Assembly (NCBI GenBank): GCA_037176725.1
Contig: JAZBRS010000049.1
Span: 33,410,001-33,474,000 of the forward strand
Source: Posidonia oceanica
Lineage: Eukaryota; Streptophyta; Magnoliopsida; Alismatales; Posidoniaceae
Direction: 5' to 3'
Length of the DNA: 64,000 nucleotides
The notes beneath the pieces were generated by a model, which saw only the letters and a program-made list of their open reading frames with translations, was not told where the DNA came from and ran no database searches. The position numbers were made by a program, and so were the translations under genes. Below are positions 46,201 to 50,319 of the stretch, piece after piece. The first letter of the stretch is position 1, and each line of letters starts with the position of its first letter.

Positions 46201-46805
46201 CCCCTCGACGCAATGCAACTACTCGATGATCATGTCGGCACGCTAAAATAAAGAACATGGAAACAATGCAGCTTGTTTTGGTAATCCTGAAGTGACTACC
46301 AAAAAACGAACAATGTCCTACGAAAACTTGACAATGGCATCCTCGTTCGTTGAATTCAACTCACTGTTTGCAGGTTCCCCCGCTTCTGCAGCAACTTGGA
46401 ATGCATCTTCTGGATATAATGCATCAAGTGATACCGCGAGTGCCTCGAGAACAGCCTCTCCCTGACCTCCGTGTTCTCGGCCAGCCAGTCATTAACATCC
46501 TTGGCCTTGATGACAACGTCGGTATCCAAGGACTCCAGCCACGAGTACACCGGCCTCCACAGGTCTGTGCGCTGGAACTGCCACTTCGGGGGCTCCGCTT
46601 GCTCGGGCCTCTTCGCCTCGGACGGCGGTCCGTGGCGCAGGTGGTGGATGGAGAGGACGCGCTGGTGGAGGAGGGGGCGGGGGTCGGATGGGAGGGGGCA
46701 GGGGGTGGAGTCGAGCCAGGCATCGATGTCGGCGGGAGTTGGCGTGGAGGTGGTCGGGAGGGAGGAGAGCCACGAGCGGGCCGTGGACTCCCAGTCCTGC
46801 TGCAT
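1061..46805 (-). CDS. WD40-repeat protein gene, 15 exons visible, 3' end outside window
   Basis: Seen: fifteen minus-strand segments, each bounded by AG and GT and joined in consistent codon phase, give about 707 codons. The N-terminal exon is GC-rich and encodes a charged, Trp-rich region with two segments ending in helical [14 protein letters not shown] sequence; a basic linker follows. From exon 7 on the translation shows WD40 features: repeated VWD/LWD/LWN/LFD strand ends, GH turns and an [13 protein letters not shown] blade. Known: such propellers are scaffolds for protein complexes. I recognise the fold and a general similarity to plant transducin/WD40 proteins but not the exact family, so I give no function. 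Introns reach 16.4 kb and host nearly all transposons in 1-46 kb. The exon 4 3' border is uncertain and the final exon(s) lie below base 1. Splice-phase agreement across 14 junctions argues for a live gene; transcript support is not available here. Confidence 0.85.
1282..2039. other. Intron sequence, no feature seen
   Basis: AT-rich stretch between exon 15 and the first LINE. Short open frames here have no recognisable motif. Confidence 0.5.
2040..5453 (+). mobile_element. L1-type LINE remnant 1 (RT plus zinc-binding end)
   Basis: The plus strand encodes, with frameshifts and stops, the 3' half of a plant LINE ORF2. From about 2100 come RT motifs ([32 protein letters not shown]) and then [13 protein letters not shown]. 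After an interruption at 3056-4405 the zinc-binding region follows ([21 protein letters not shown]) and the end of the ORF, then a 3' tail with an A-run near 5450. Sequence 5' of the RT core is missing, as expected from 5' truncation. The catalytic YADD has become YADN at 2430-2441, so the enzyme would be dead. It is inserted in the last visible intron. Confidence 0.85.
3056..4405. mobile_element. Non-autonomous hAT-like element in LINE 1
   Basis: 1350 bp, AT-rich, no coding capacity. Ends are inverted: left TAGGGGTGCAAATG, right reads TAGGAGTGTAAATG on the other strand. Flanked by 8-bp near-duplicates TATAAGCG (3048-3055) and TATAGGCG (4406-4413). Removing it rejoins the LINE reading. An 8-bp duplication is the hAT signature. 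Confidence 0.85.
5480..6990 (-). mobile_element. L1-type LINE remnant 2
   Basis: Minus strand. From high to low coordinates: [20 protein letters not shown], then [20 protein letters not shown], later [20 protein letters not shown] and [13 protein letters not shown] (zinc-binding region), ending in an A-run at about 5481-5494. Several stops and frameshifts. It lies tail to tail with LINE 1, only about 30 bp apart. Its 5' part before the end of the RT domain is absent. Confidence 0.8.
6991..7492. other. Intron sequence, no gene seen
   Basis: AT-rich sequence between LINE 2 and Copia A. Contains direct-strand low-complexity TATG/TAAT stretches but no supported feature. Confidence 0.4.
7498..8445 (-). 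repeat. 3' LTR of Copia A (interrupted)
   Basis: About 132 bp of LTR sequence matching 10801-10932 almost base for base, split by an 808-bp element at 7598-8405. Begins TGTAAAGTGG and ends CTCAACA. Confidence 0.9.
7598..8405. mobile_element. hAT-like MITE inside the Copia A LTR
   Basis: 808 bp with terminal inverted repeats CAAGGTTCTAAATGTCG and, on the other strand at the right end, CAAGGTTCCAAACATCG. Flanked by the perfect 8-bp duplication ATTACACT (7590-7597, 8406-8413); removal restores an LTR identical in layout to the partner LTR. No coding capacity. A second, older member of this family lies at about 20600-22284 in the opposite orientation. Confidence 0.9.
8446..10030 (-). pseudogene. 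Copia A RT-RNase H remnant
   Basis: Minus-strand pol begins at [18 protein letters not shown] (about 10030), reads [20 protein letters not shown], the RT core and [13 protein letters not shown] (catalytic YVDD kept, about 9370), [20 protein letters not shown], then RNase H ([29 protein letters not shown]) to a stop near 8453, next to the polypurine tract. Frameshifts and stops break the frame in at least three places, so no functional product is expected. Confidence 0.85.
10030..10800 (+). pseudogene. Inverted Copia integrase block
   Basis: On the plus strand, opposite to the rest of the element, the reading is [57 protein letters not shown], then [20 protein letters not shown] and [19 protein letters not shown]. 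This is the integrase from its second catalytic Asp (here Asn, in RTNNA) to the integrase-RT linker. The last codons, NFVSFD, correspond to the first codons of the minus-strand part (NYFVSYD). So the block is flipped in place and everything 5' of it has been lost. Confidence 0.85.
10801..10932 (-). repeat. 5' LTR of Copia A
   Basis: 132 bp, TG...CA. On the minus strand it is followed by the tRNA-Met-type primer site TGGTATCAAAGC (10800-10789). Confidence 0.9.
11169..11251 (-). CDS. Exon 14 of WD40 gene
   Basis: 83 bp, donor GTAGGT. Encodes [20 protein letters not shown] followed by SVGPNYE. Ends in phase 0. The intron that follows (1282-11168) is 9.9 kb and contains LINEs and Copia A. Confidence 0.75.
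11349..11397 (-). CDS. Exon 13 of WD40 gene (mini-exon)
   Basis: 49 bp, after a T-rich TTTTTTTCAG acceptor, donor GTGCGC. Encodes [17 protein letters not shown], one blade strand. It ends one base into a Gly codon completed by exon 14. Confidence 0.75.
11477..11636 (-). CDS. Exon 12 of WD40 gene
   Basis: 160 bp, acceptor ATTTGTAG, donor GTATGT. Encodes [19 protein letters not shown], then [20 protein letters not shown] and DS. An apparent extension of the frame beyond 11477 is intronic, because only this donor gives the phase needed by exon 13. Confidence 0.8.
11637..12722. other. Intron 11 sequence
   Basis: AT-rich intron between exons 11 and 12 of the WD40 gene. Short open frames on both strands have no recognisable content. 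Confidence 0.5.
12723..12819 (-). CDS. Exon 11 of WD40 gene
   Basis: 97 bp. Encodes [20 protein letters not shown] and [12 protein letters not shown], a complete blade strand. Only 18 bp of intron separate this exon's acceptor from the end of a Copia LTR at 12838, so the branch point must lie inside transposon sequence. Leaves in phase 2, completed by exon 12. Confidence 0.8.
12838..12976 (+). repeat. 5' LTR of Copia B
   Basis: 139 bp, TG...CA, directly followed by a tRNA-Met-type primer site with one change (TGATATCAAAGC). Lies 18 bp from the exon 11 acceptor of the WD40 gene. Confidence 0.75.
13470..14951 (+). pseudogene. Copia B gag-protease remnant
   Basis: Starts at [19 protein letters not shown] (about 13470) with early frameshifts. 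The gag C-terminus carries a complete CCHC knuckle, [14 protein letters not shown] (CX2CX4HX4C, about 14140-14180). The protease motif reads [12 protein letters not shown], so the DSG triad is DSR. A pre-integrase segment [20 protein letters not shown] follows, then the frame is lost near ELIHCD at the junction with Copia C. At least four stops or shifts. The gag N-terminus resembles that of Copia F. Confidence 0.85.
14952..15583 (-). repeat. 3' LTR of Copia C with insert
   Basis: Plus-strand ends TGTTGAAAGAAG and CACTAACA. The outer parts are AT-rich LTR; the middle (about 15037-15512) is a foreign GC-ended element. Partner LTR not in window. Confidence 0.65.
15037..15512. mobile_element. 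MITE-like element with GC-rich ends
   Basis: Ends are GC-rich and complementary in part: left GGTGCCCGCCTAGGC, right TTGGGCGCCA, with an AT-rich core. Near the left end a perfect hairpin GGTTAAGGCG / CGCCTTAACC (15066-15075, 15082-15091). Target duplication not clear, so superfamily is unassigned. Confidence 0.5.
16168..16300. repeat. Tandem duplication of about 84 bp in Copia C RT
   Basis: The stretch beginning CTCATACATAAACTAACTC occurs at about 16170 and again at 16253 with few changes, repeating the RT-RNase H linker region. Confidence 0.8.
17147..18022. repeat. Tandem duplication of about 440 bp in Copia C pol
   Basis: Units 17147-17586 and 17588-18022 are direct copies (both start AGTARTGTTTGGGAAT and end TATCCTTTTTGAGTT) with scattered differences. 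The unit is the integrase-RT linker, so the element encodes this linker twice. Divergence is judged by eye at under 10 percent. Confidence 0.85.
18640..19050 (-). mobile_element. LINE remnant 3 (C-terminal end)
   Basis: Minus strand encodes [20 protein letters not shown] and [20 protein letters not shown], the well known WxxWxxRN end of plant LINE ORF2, then the tail toward 18640. 5' truncated. It lies directly next to the truncated end of Copia C in the same orientation. Confidence 0.7.
19051..19860. other. Intron 10 sequence
   Basis: AT-rich, with a T-run at about 19422-19438. Open frames on the plus strand show no motif. No element ends recognised. Confidence 0.45.
19861..19978 (-). CDS. 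Exon 10 of WD40 gene
   Basis: 118 bp, acceptor CATTTTAG, donor GTATGT. Encodes [18 protein letters not shown], a GH turn and [11 protein letters not shown]. It leaves one base of a Cys codon that is completed by exon 11 (SCLVATCGG). A 7-kb intron with Copia remnants separates the two. Confidence 0.8.
20087..20152 (-). CDS. Exon 9 of WD40 gene
   Basis: 66 bp, 22 codons, acceptor TGGATAG, donor GTACTC. Encodes [20 protein letters not shown] followed by VK, which runs into VWD at the start of exon 10, so the WD dipeptide is split by the intron. Phase 0. Confidence 0.75.
21261..21464 (+). pseudogene. Ammonium transporter fragment (N-terminal, AMT2-type)
   Basis: Reads [40 protein letters not shown] and [19 protein letters not shown], the first two membrane segments of AMT/MEP/Rh-family transporters; the KKKW form is that of the plant AMT2 group. 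The frame then runs into GC-rich non-homologous sequence. Intron-free, 3' truncated, fused to a mitochondrial carrier piece. It cannot form a transporter. Confidence 0.85.
21532..21808 (+). pseudogene. Mitochondrial carrier fragment (SLC25A44-like)
   Basis: Frame pieces [56 protein letters not shown] and [14 protein letters not shown] are the middle of a plant SLC25 carrier. TPVDVVSQ is the carrier signature in the variant seen in SLC25A44-like proteins. Two frame changes (about 21600 and 21770) break it. Lies between two ammonium transporter pieces inside one element. Confidence 0.85.
21831..21908 (+). pseudogene. Ammonium transporter fragment (second piece)
   Basis: [20 protein letters not shown], followed by LTTVYA, is the conserved AMT segment with the [13 protein letters not shown] motif; in a whole transporter it lies about 100 or more residues after the first piece. 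Here a mitochondrial carrier fragment takes the place of the missing part. Confidence 0.85.
22611..22792. repeat. 91-bp tandem duplication overlapping an LTR start
   Basis: ATGGCATCAAATGCC begins at 22611 and 22702, and the following 91 bp repeat with few changes, including the first bases of the adjacent LTR (TGTTAGAGTTAGTGT). Confidence 0.85.
22778..23090 (+). mobile_element. Truncated Copia-type LTR with leader
   Basis: LTR 22778-22894 (TGTTAGAG...CATTAACA) followed by primer site TGGTACCAGAGC (22895-22906) and a GC-rich leader with CAGCAG/GCCACCGCC repeats to about 23090. Nothing of gag or pol remains; the element ends shortly before exon 8 of the WD40 gene. Confidence 0.65.
23146..23217 (-). 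CDS. Exon 8 of WD40 gene
   Basis: 72 bp, 24 codons, acceptor TATGCAG, donor GTATCA. Encodes [20 protein letters not shown], a blade strand ending in the GH turn (IGHNCQ). Phase 0 both sides. Confidence 0.75.
23401..23475 (-). CDS. Exon 7 of WD40 gene (first WD40 blade)
   Basis: 75 bp, exactly 25 codons, after a CTTTCAG acceptor and before GTCACA. Encodes [15 protein letters not shown] plus a CSSNE end, the typical first strands of a WD40 blade. Phase 0 on both sides. Confidence 0.75.
23817..24580. repeat. 388-bp tandem duplication in intron 6
   Basis: Copies 23817-24204 and 24205-24580 start GAAACATAGTATAT and end near CCAATAAGGCAGTAA. Non-coding on both strands. Differences are scattered substitutions. 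Confidence 0.85.
24581..25166. other. Intron 6 sequence
   Basis: AT-rich, purine-rich intron sequence with no supported feature. Confidence 0.45.
25167..25294 (-). CDS. Exon 6 of WD40 gene
   Basis: 128 bp, acceptor ACAACAG, donor GTAAAT. Encodes an aromatic-rich segment ([19 protein letters not shown]) ending in [11 protein letters not shown], just ahead of the first propeller blade. Enters in phase 1 and leaves in phase 0, matching exon 7. A second open frame in the same bases is a shadow and does not join its neighbours. Confidence 0.7.
25520..25693 (-). CDS. Exon 5 of WD40 gene
   Basis: 174 bp, phase 1 in and out, acceptor TCCTCAG at 25694 and donor GTTATG. Encodes a Ser/Cys/Lys-rich linker ([20 protein letters not shown]) without a recognised fold. 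The donor was chosen because it alone restores the frame of exon 6; the open frame itself continues to about 25440. Confidence 0.6.
25786..26869 (-). mobile_element. Short non-autonomous Copia-type element G
   Basis: 1084 bp with two LTRs (25786-25929 and 26738-26869) and a perfect 5-bp duplication ACAAG (25781-25785, 26870-26874). Minus orientation: a polypurine-type tract lies next to the left LTR, a degenerate primer site next to the right one. The interior has a CTT repeat (about 26289-26313) and GC-rich leader sequence but no gag or pol. The outer end of the right LTR is TA instead of CA. Confidence 0.85.
26885..27082. other. Spacer between elements G and H
   Basis: About 200 bp of AT-rich intron between two related elements in opposite orientation. 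No feature seen. Confidence 0.4.
27960..28320. repeat. CTACTACTG-type triplet and minisatellite repeats
   Basis: Imperfect repeats of TTGCTACTACTACAGCAACTA with CATCTACCTG spacers on both sides of the SINE-like insert. Part of the interior of element H. Confidence 0.7.
28105..28212 (+). mobile_element. tRNA-derived SINE-like sequence with A-rich tail
   Basis: A-box-like TGGTCTAACG (28112-28121) and B-box GTTCAAATC (28156-28164) at tRNA-like spacing, followed by an A-rich tail (28178-28215). It interrupts triplet-repeat sequence that resumes at 28217. No full tRNA cloverleaf is evident. Confidence 0.45.
28643..28927 (-). CDS. Exon 4 of WD40 gene (3' border uncertain)
   Basis: Begins after a TTGACAG acceptor at 28928 and encodes [20 protein letters not shown], then a Ser/Glu/Arg-rich linker with KRKR. 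Three in-phase donors are possible (exon end 28643, 28637 or 28586); I give the first. A Copia-type LTR lies only about 110 bp downstream (28385-28529), so the natural donor region may have been disturbed. Confidence 0.55.
29019..29093 (-). CDS. Exon 3 of WD40 gene
   Basis: 75 bp between a good TTGCAG-type acceptor and a GTGTCA donor, phase 1 in and out. It encodes a charged, probably helical stretch ([20 protein letters not shown]) that continues directly into exon 4. The intron before it (29094-45552) is 16.4 kb and contains a LINE, three Copia elements and a hAT element. Confidence 0.65.
29094..29799. other. Intron 2 sequence
   Basis: AT-rich sequence directly 5' (in the gene sense) of exon 3; no feature seen before the LINE. 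Confidence 0.45.
30172..30273 (+). repeat. 5' LTR of Copia D
   Basis: 102 bp, TG...CA, with TATAAATAC as a possible TATA box at about 30213. Followed by the primer site TGGTATCAGAAG. Confidence 0.9.
30341..31250 (+). pseudogene. Copia D gag remnant
   Basis: Begins at [19 protein letters not shown] and continues through [35 protein letters not shown] and [12 protein letters not shown], a UBN2-type Copia gag. The zinc knuckle reads [14 protein letters not shown]: the His of CX2CX4HX4C is Gln, and a stop follows at once. At least four stops or shifts. Confidence 0.8.
31251..32680 (+). pseudogene. Copia D protease-integrase remnant
   Basis: [20 protein letters not shown] is the protease site with DSG changed to [23 protein letters not shown], then the pre-integrase [17 protein letters not shown], integrase [19 protein letters not shown] and [20 protein letters not shown] follow. 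Past about 32110 the frame shifts, giving fragments of the catalytic core, and then [20 protein letters not shown]. Not functional. Confidence 0.85.
33295..34260. mobile_element. Non-autonomous hAT element inside Copia D RT
   Basis: 966 bp. Left end CAGGGGCAAAGCTAGG, right end (other strand) CAGTGGCGAAGGTAGG, with 8-bp near-duplicates CTCAAAGG (33287-33294) and CTCAATGG (34261-34268). The interior has long CTC/CCT triplet tracts (33410-33780) that give proline-rich open frames without meaning. Removing it restores the RT reading. Confidence 0.9.
33976..34030 (+). other. tRNA-like box segment in the hAT interior
   Basis: GGTTGAGTGGTTGTACAC is A-box-like, with a B-box-like CTCCGATTTTG about 40 bp on. 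Too degenerate to call a tRNA; could be a SINE relic. Confidence 0.2.
35386..35486 (+). repeat. 3' LTR of Copia D
   Basis: 101 bp, about 95 percent identical to 30172-30273 by eye, which points to a fairly old insertion. Confidence 0.9.
35736..36469. other. Intron 2 sequence
   Basis: AT-rich, no coding or repeat feature recognised. Confidence 0.45.
36470..36720 (-). mobile_element. Probable LINE 3' end fragment
   Basis: On the minus strand a short frame ends in sequence resembling plant LINE 3' tails (TTCAATAAAATTGTTCTCATT) followed by an A-run near 36470. Only about 250 bp; no RT motif left. Confidence 0.4.
36870..37412 (-). pseudogene. Copia E RNase H remnant
   Basis: Minus-strand [20 protein letters not shown], then [20 protein letters not shown] and [12 protein letters not shown], the Copia RNase H end. 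Cut at 37412 by Copia F; the preceding part resumes above 42314. Confidence 0.8.
37413..37548 (-). repeat. 3' LTR of Copia F
   Basis: 136 bp, plus-strand TATTAGATTG...CTCTAACA; flanked inside by a polypurine tract (CCCCCACAAGCTGG on the plus strand). Confidence 0.85.
37560..39190 (-). pseudogene. Copia F RT-RNase H remnant
   Basis: RT linker [20 protein letters not shown] (about 39130), then [89 protein letters not shown] (YVDD kept) and [12 protein letters not shown]. RNase H below 38170 is broken by stops. Among the Copia copies here this RT is one of the longest open stretches. Confidence 0.85.
39400..40560 (-). pseudogene. Copia F protease-integrase remnant
   Basis: [20 protein letters not shown] (about 40590-40530) keeps an intact DSG protease site. 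[20 protein letters not shown] is pre-integrase. Integrase pieces follow: [39 protein letters not shown] text, [20 protein letters not shown]. Frameshifts separate the parts. Confidence 0.8.
40600..41490 (-). pseudogene. Copia F gag remnant
   Basis: Start near 41474 ([20 protein letters not shown]), then [40 protein letters not shown] and later a knuckle [14 protein letters not shown] whose second Cys is Tyr. Several stops. The N-terminus is clearly the same family as Copia B gag. Confidence 0.8.
41640..42177 (-). other. Copia F GC-rich leader
   Basis: Untranslated leader between the 5' LTR and gag, much more GC-rich than its surroundings, with imperfect direct repeats around GGGGCGCTG.AAGCCC (41725-41830). 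Open frames here on both strands are by-products of GC content. Confidence 0.6.
42178..42313 (-). repeat. 5' LTR of Copia F
   Basis: 136 bp, a few differences from the 3' LTR. The primer site complementary to initiator tRNA-Met follows without a gap. Confidence 0.85.
42314..44640 (-). pseudogene. Copia E gag-protease-integrase-RT remnant
   Basis: From high to low: gag pieces with [18 protein letters not shown] and [18 protein letters not shown] (degenerate knuckle); protease [12 protein letters not shown] (DSG to DSR); integrase [15 protein letters not shown] text near 43900; RT linker and core with many stops down to 42400; [15 protein letters not shown]. Far more decayed than the Copia F inserted into it, as expected from the nesting order. 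Confidence 0.75.
45015..45552. other. Intron 2 sequence near exon 2
   Basis: AT-rich; no feature apart from the exon 2 donor at its upper end. Confidence 0.45.
45553..45631 (-). CDS. Exon 2 of WD40 gene
   Basis: 79 bp, enters in phase 0 after an AG at 45632-45633 and ends one base into a codon before GTATGC. It encodes a strongly basic segment ([18 protein letters not shown]) that could be a nuclear localisation or RNA-contact linker (inference). The acceptor has a weak pyrimidine tract, so this exon is less certain than its neighbours, but it joins exon 3 in frame. Confidence 0.6.
45632..46364. other. Intron 1 of WD40 gene
   Basis: 733 bp, AT-rich, no transposon recognised; the only short intron in the 5' part of the gene. 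Confidence 0.6.
46365..46805 (-). CDS. Exon 1 of WD40 gene (start codon)
   Basis: Opens at ATG 46805 ([17 protein letters not shown]) and reads 147 codons to a GTGAGT donor at 46364, phase 0. It is much more GC-rich than later exons. The protein is acidic and Trp-rich, with a [14 protein letters not shown] segment and then [19 protein letters not shown]. The second part looks like a small helical module. No other methionine start upstream gives a longer credible frame. I do not recognise the domain by name. Confidence 0.8.
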
Positions 46806-48060
46806 GGCGACCGGGAATGGGTGTGTTGGCTGTCGAGGATCTGATCAGGGGTTTTGGAGGTTCGAGATTTTTCTCTTTACCTAACCGGTTCTTGCGTCTG
46901 AGGTTTCTGTATTCTTGACGTCGTTTCCAGTATTCTTTACCAATAGCAGTACAGGCTTGACGGAGACATTTCAAAATGATAAATACAAGTGGAGAAACCA
47001 CGCGATGCGTGGGAAAAACTAAAAAATAAAAAAGAATATCCATATTTCAAAAGTAATATATAAGTTAATATTTTAAATGTATTTTTTTAAGAGTCTTCAC
47101 AATATACACTCACATGGAAAAGTCTAAAATAATAATAATAATATAGAGAATATTACTATTTCATACAAGTCAATGTTATAAATATATTCTTTTAAGTGTT
47201 TTATAAAGTACAATCACATGGAAAAATCTAAAAATATAATAAAGAAGAATATCAACGTTTCACTCAATAGATAAGTAAAAAAGGTAAATCAAATCTATAT
47301 AACAAAAAACTAAATGAAATGCATAAAAATAAAAAAAATAGCAACCAAATATCTAAAAAGAAATCTAACATTGAAGAAATACTTTACCTTATAATTAATT
47401 AATATATATAAAGGATGAGATTTGGTCATGGAAGTTATGGAAATTGTGTTGTATGCATTTGGATTGGGTGGAACTTCAGCTCTTTCTTTTTCATCTAACC
47501 TTTTTCAATTCTTTTCCTTCTATTTTTATTATTTTTTAAATTTTTTAATAAACTTATAATATAGAGATAGCATGCATAACGAAGAGGAAGAATAACAAAA
47601 AATAAACCACAACAAGTAAGAAGACATAGCATCATGAAGAAGAAGAACTTCAACAACAACAAAAATAACTAATAAATATTAAAACTTTTCTCACATCTCT
47701 TTCTTTTCTTCTTCTTCTTCTTTGTCTACTTCTTTCCTTCTCTCTCTCTCTCTCTCTCTCTCTCTAAATATATCTCTCTTTCTCTATCTCTTCATTTGAA
47801 AAAGAAAAATCTTAATCCTAGTTGCAAATTCGAGAGAACTAAAAGTGAAAGTGTGAAATGGAAACAGAATGGCAAGAAGGAGAGGGAAACTTTAATCTTT
47901 AAATTTTAAACATTAAAAATAGTTGATGGTGTATTATCAAACTTAGAAAATATTAATTATTAATTTAAAATTAATAAAACAACAAAAAAATTGAAAGAAG
48001 GAATACCTCCTTTTCTTACCTCTCTTTACTTTAAGGAAATCTAATAAGTCATCGCTTAGG
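46806..48060. other. 5' flank of the WD40 gene
   Basis: The 5' untranslated region and promoter should lie in the first few hundred bases (inference). Beyond 47000 the sequence is very AT-rich, with repeated motif AAGTCT/AAAATCTAAAAATAATAATA-like text and a TC microsatellite. No gene seen. Confidence 0.4.
47735..47766. repeat. TC dinucleotide microsatellite
   Basis: About 14 uninterrupted CT units, in a larger pyrimidine-rich stretch with TTC repeats (47700-47790). Confidence 0.9.
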
Positions 48061-48429
48061 TAGCGTTTGATAACGATTATTTTCTACAGTTTATTGGAAA
48101 TAATCATTTATGGAGAAAAGACTAAACCAAACACACACAAAAAGGCCAGCTTATTCAAAAACGTCAGTTTTTTTGTCATGTGTAAAACTCATCAAAAACG
48201 CTGGAAAAAAAGGCTATAGAAGGCAGCTTTTTTAAAAACATTAAGATCTTTTCCCATCTATTTCTTATATTGTCCTCATTAAAAACGCAATATTACACAT
48301 GAGAATAGGGTTTGTCCCCCTCAAACTCCGACCCAACCACTCTTCTTCTTCCTCTTCTTCTCCGGCAGGCCACCCCTCCTCTTCTTCCTTGATTGGAGAA
48401 ACCGACAGGCTCAAGCAAGCCAACCTGAT

Positions 48430-48594
48430 GTTCTCGCTGGTGGTGTACTCGAGGAGGCCCCGCTCTTGGAGGATGTCGATCACGTTGGGGCTCTGGTGAG
48501 CAGCGGAGACAACTAGAGGCCTACGGTGGGCTGAGTGGGGGAGGAGGGGGAGCGTTCTTGATATCAGGGAGGAGTAGGCGAGAGGCTGCAGCAC
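48430..48594 (-). pseudogene. Exon-1-like fragment of organellar tyrosyl-tRNA synthetase
   Basis: Minus strand: MLQPLAYSSLISRTLPLLPH, then a transit-peptide-like Ser/Arg/Pro region, then NVIDILQERGLLEYTTSENI followed by a GT donor (CAG|GTTGGC). The NVIDILQERGL...TSEN segment matches the start of bacterial-type TyrRS (compare LIKQLQERGL in E. coli). No further exons are seen downstream in the minus sense, so this is a captured or left-over first exon. It merges at its 5' end with a 43-bp minisatellite. Identification rests on about 25 residues. Confidence 0.55.
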
Positions 48595-48905
48595 CGTCAG
48601 GTGAGGGCAAGGAGGAGCAGGCAGGAGGCGACAGCGCCGTTAGGTGAGGGCAAGGAGGAGGAGGCGAGAGGCTGCAGCGCTATCAGGTGATGGCAAGGAG
48701 GAGGAGGCGAGAGGCTGTAGCGCTATCAGGTGATGGCAAGGAGGAGGAGGCGAGAGGCTGCAGCGCTATCAGGTGAGAGCAAGGAGGAGCAGGCGGGAGG
48801 CAGCGGCACCGTCAGGTGAGGGCAAGGAGGAGGAGGCGAGAGGATGCAATGTCGTCAGGCGAGGGCAAGGAGGAGCAAGCGGGAGGCGACGACACCGTCA
48901 GGTAA
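48555..48905. repeat. 43-bp minisatellite, about 8 copies
   Basis: GGTGAGGGCAAGGAGGAG-type starts recur at 48600, 48643, 48686, 48729, 48772, 48815, 48858 and 48901, exactly 43 bp apart. Units vary between GGCGAGAGGCTGCAGCGC and GGCGGGAGGCGACAGC forms. The first unit overlaps the start of the TyrRS-like fragment. Confidence 0.95.
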
Positions 48906-49540
48906 GTGTGAGGCTAAGGAGGAGGAGGCAGAAGATGGCGGCACCATGCTGACAGGAGACCGATGTCAAGGAAGAGGAGATGGAGGTGGCGATGACAAGA
49001 GAAAGGAGAAGATGATGCCGACGAGGAGGACATGGAGAGGAGGAAAGGGTATTAGGAGAATTAGGGTTTTTAATATGAAGGACAACTTAGTCATTTTATA
49101 CAAAAAATAAGATGATGATCAACTATGAATGACGACGACAATAACGACATTGGAGAAGATGAAGGAGGTGGAGGATGACGAAAGAGAAGGAGAACAATGA
49201 CATTGGAGACGATGACAATGATATCTAGATTGTTTGAAGAACGAACAAGGCGGAGACTAAAGTGAGTGATTAAATTTAATAGCATGAGGAAAAAGAAAAT
49301 GAGTTTAATTGTAAATAAAACTTGATGAAATCATCAATTGTACCAAGGTATACCATCATTAGATATTTTTTATGAAATTATATTATAGAAAATAAATAAT
49401 ATTCATACAACTTATTACAAAACTAGTATTCTGACTAGTTTGAAACTTTGTTTTTATGATTTAAGCCATGATATCTTGTTTCTGTTTTAAGTAGTTGTCA
49501 TCTACTCCCATGCAACAAGTACTCACTCCTAACATTCAAG
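48906..49540. other. GA/GAC-rich then AT-rich spacer
   Basis: GAGGA/GACGA-rich sequence to about 49260, then AT-rich. No gene recognised. Confidence 0.4.
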
Positions 49541-50319
49541 AGTGGAGTTAGGGGTGTAAATGGATCCTGTCGGGTCGGATTTAGGGTCTACCCTAATCCC
49601 AACTCGTCCTTTCCTAACGGGTAACAGGTTGAGTCAATACCCGTTTCAAGAATATCTAGCTGCTACCCTACCTACCACGTATTAAAGTAACAGGTAGTCG
49701 GTAGGGTTAGCGGATCAAACGGGTGAGTTTTTTGTTGTCAAATCTAAATTTTATATCATTTCATAGGCTTAACTTGGATGAACAATTGAGTATGTCTTTT
49801 AACAAAATTATGTCAAAGATGCTTAAAACAACACAAACACATAAAAACTACTTTCTAATATAAATTCGTTATCAGCAACAATCATTAAACATTGTATTAC
49901 CAAAGTATCAAACTATAAATATCTTTCTGTTTGGATTGTCAAATTACTTGTATATTGTCTCTAAATACTTTATGCCACGTCAATAATAAAACAAGTGAAA
50001 TGTAGCATTAGTGCATCACTAAGCTGGACAGGCTTCATTCTATCTTTCCAAAAGTTAAAATTAAATTCCATATTTTGACCATCAGAAAGAAAGTGATGTC
50101 CACTCAAAGAAATTGAAAGAGAGTCTCTAGAGATGTTGTCCTGTTGGTAGTGGCGGATCTAGGATTTTTTTTACAGTGGGGTACAATTACACAGAAAACA
50201 AATCTTTCAAAATAAATATAATAAAATAATAGAATTTAAATATTATTGAAATATCATTACCTGAATCATAGAGTTCCTCGACGTGGACGCATACACTGAA
50301 AGCGTTACATTATTGTCTC

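Noticed and set aside
46424..47043. Long alternative frames overlapping exon 1 of the WD40 gene on both strands
   Set aside because: Shadows of a GC-rich exon; no motif, and only one frame joins exon 2.
48061..48076. GGTAGCGTTTGATAAC as the left end of a Harbinger element
   Set aside because: The matching right end could not be found up to 49540, so I did not list an element, only mentioned it with the TyrRS fragment.
48555..48905. Regular repeats considered as a CRISPR-like array
   Set aside because: Units are contiguous with no unique spacers and the DNA is plant nuclear; it is a minisatellite.
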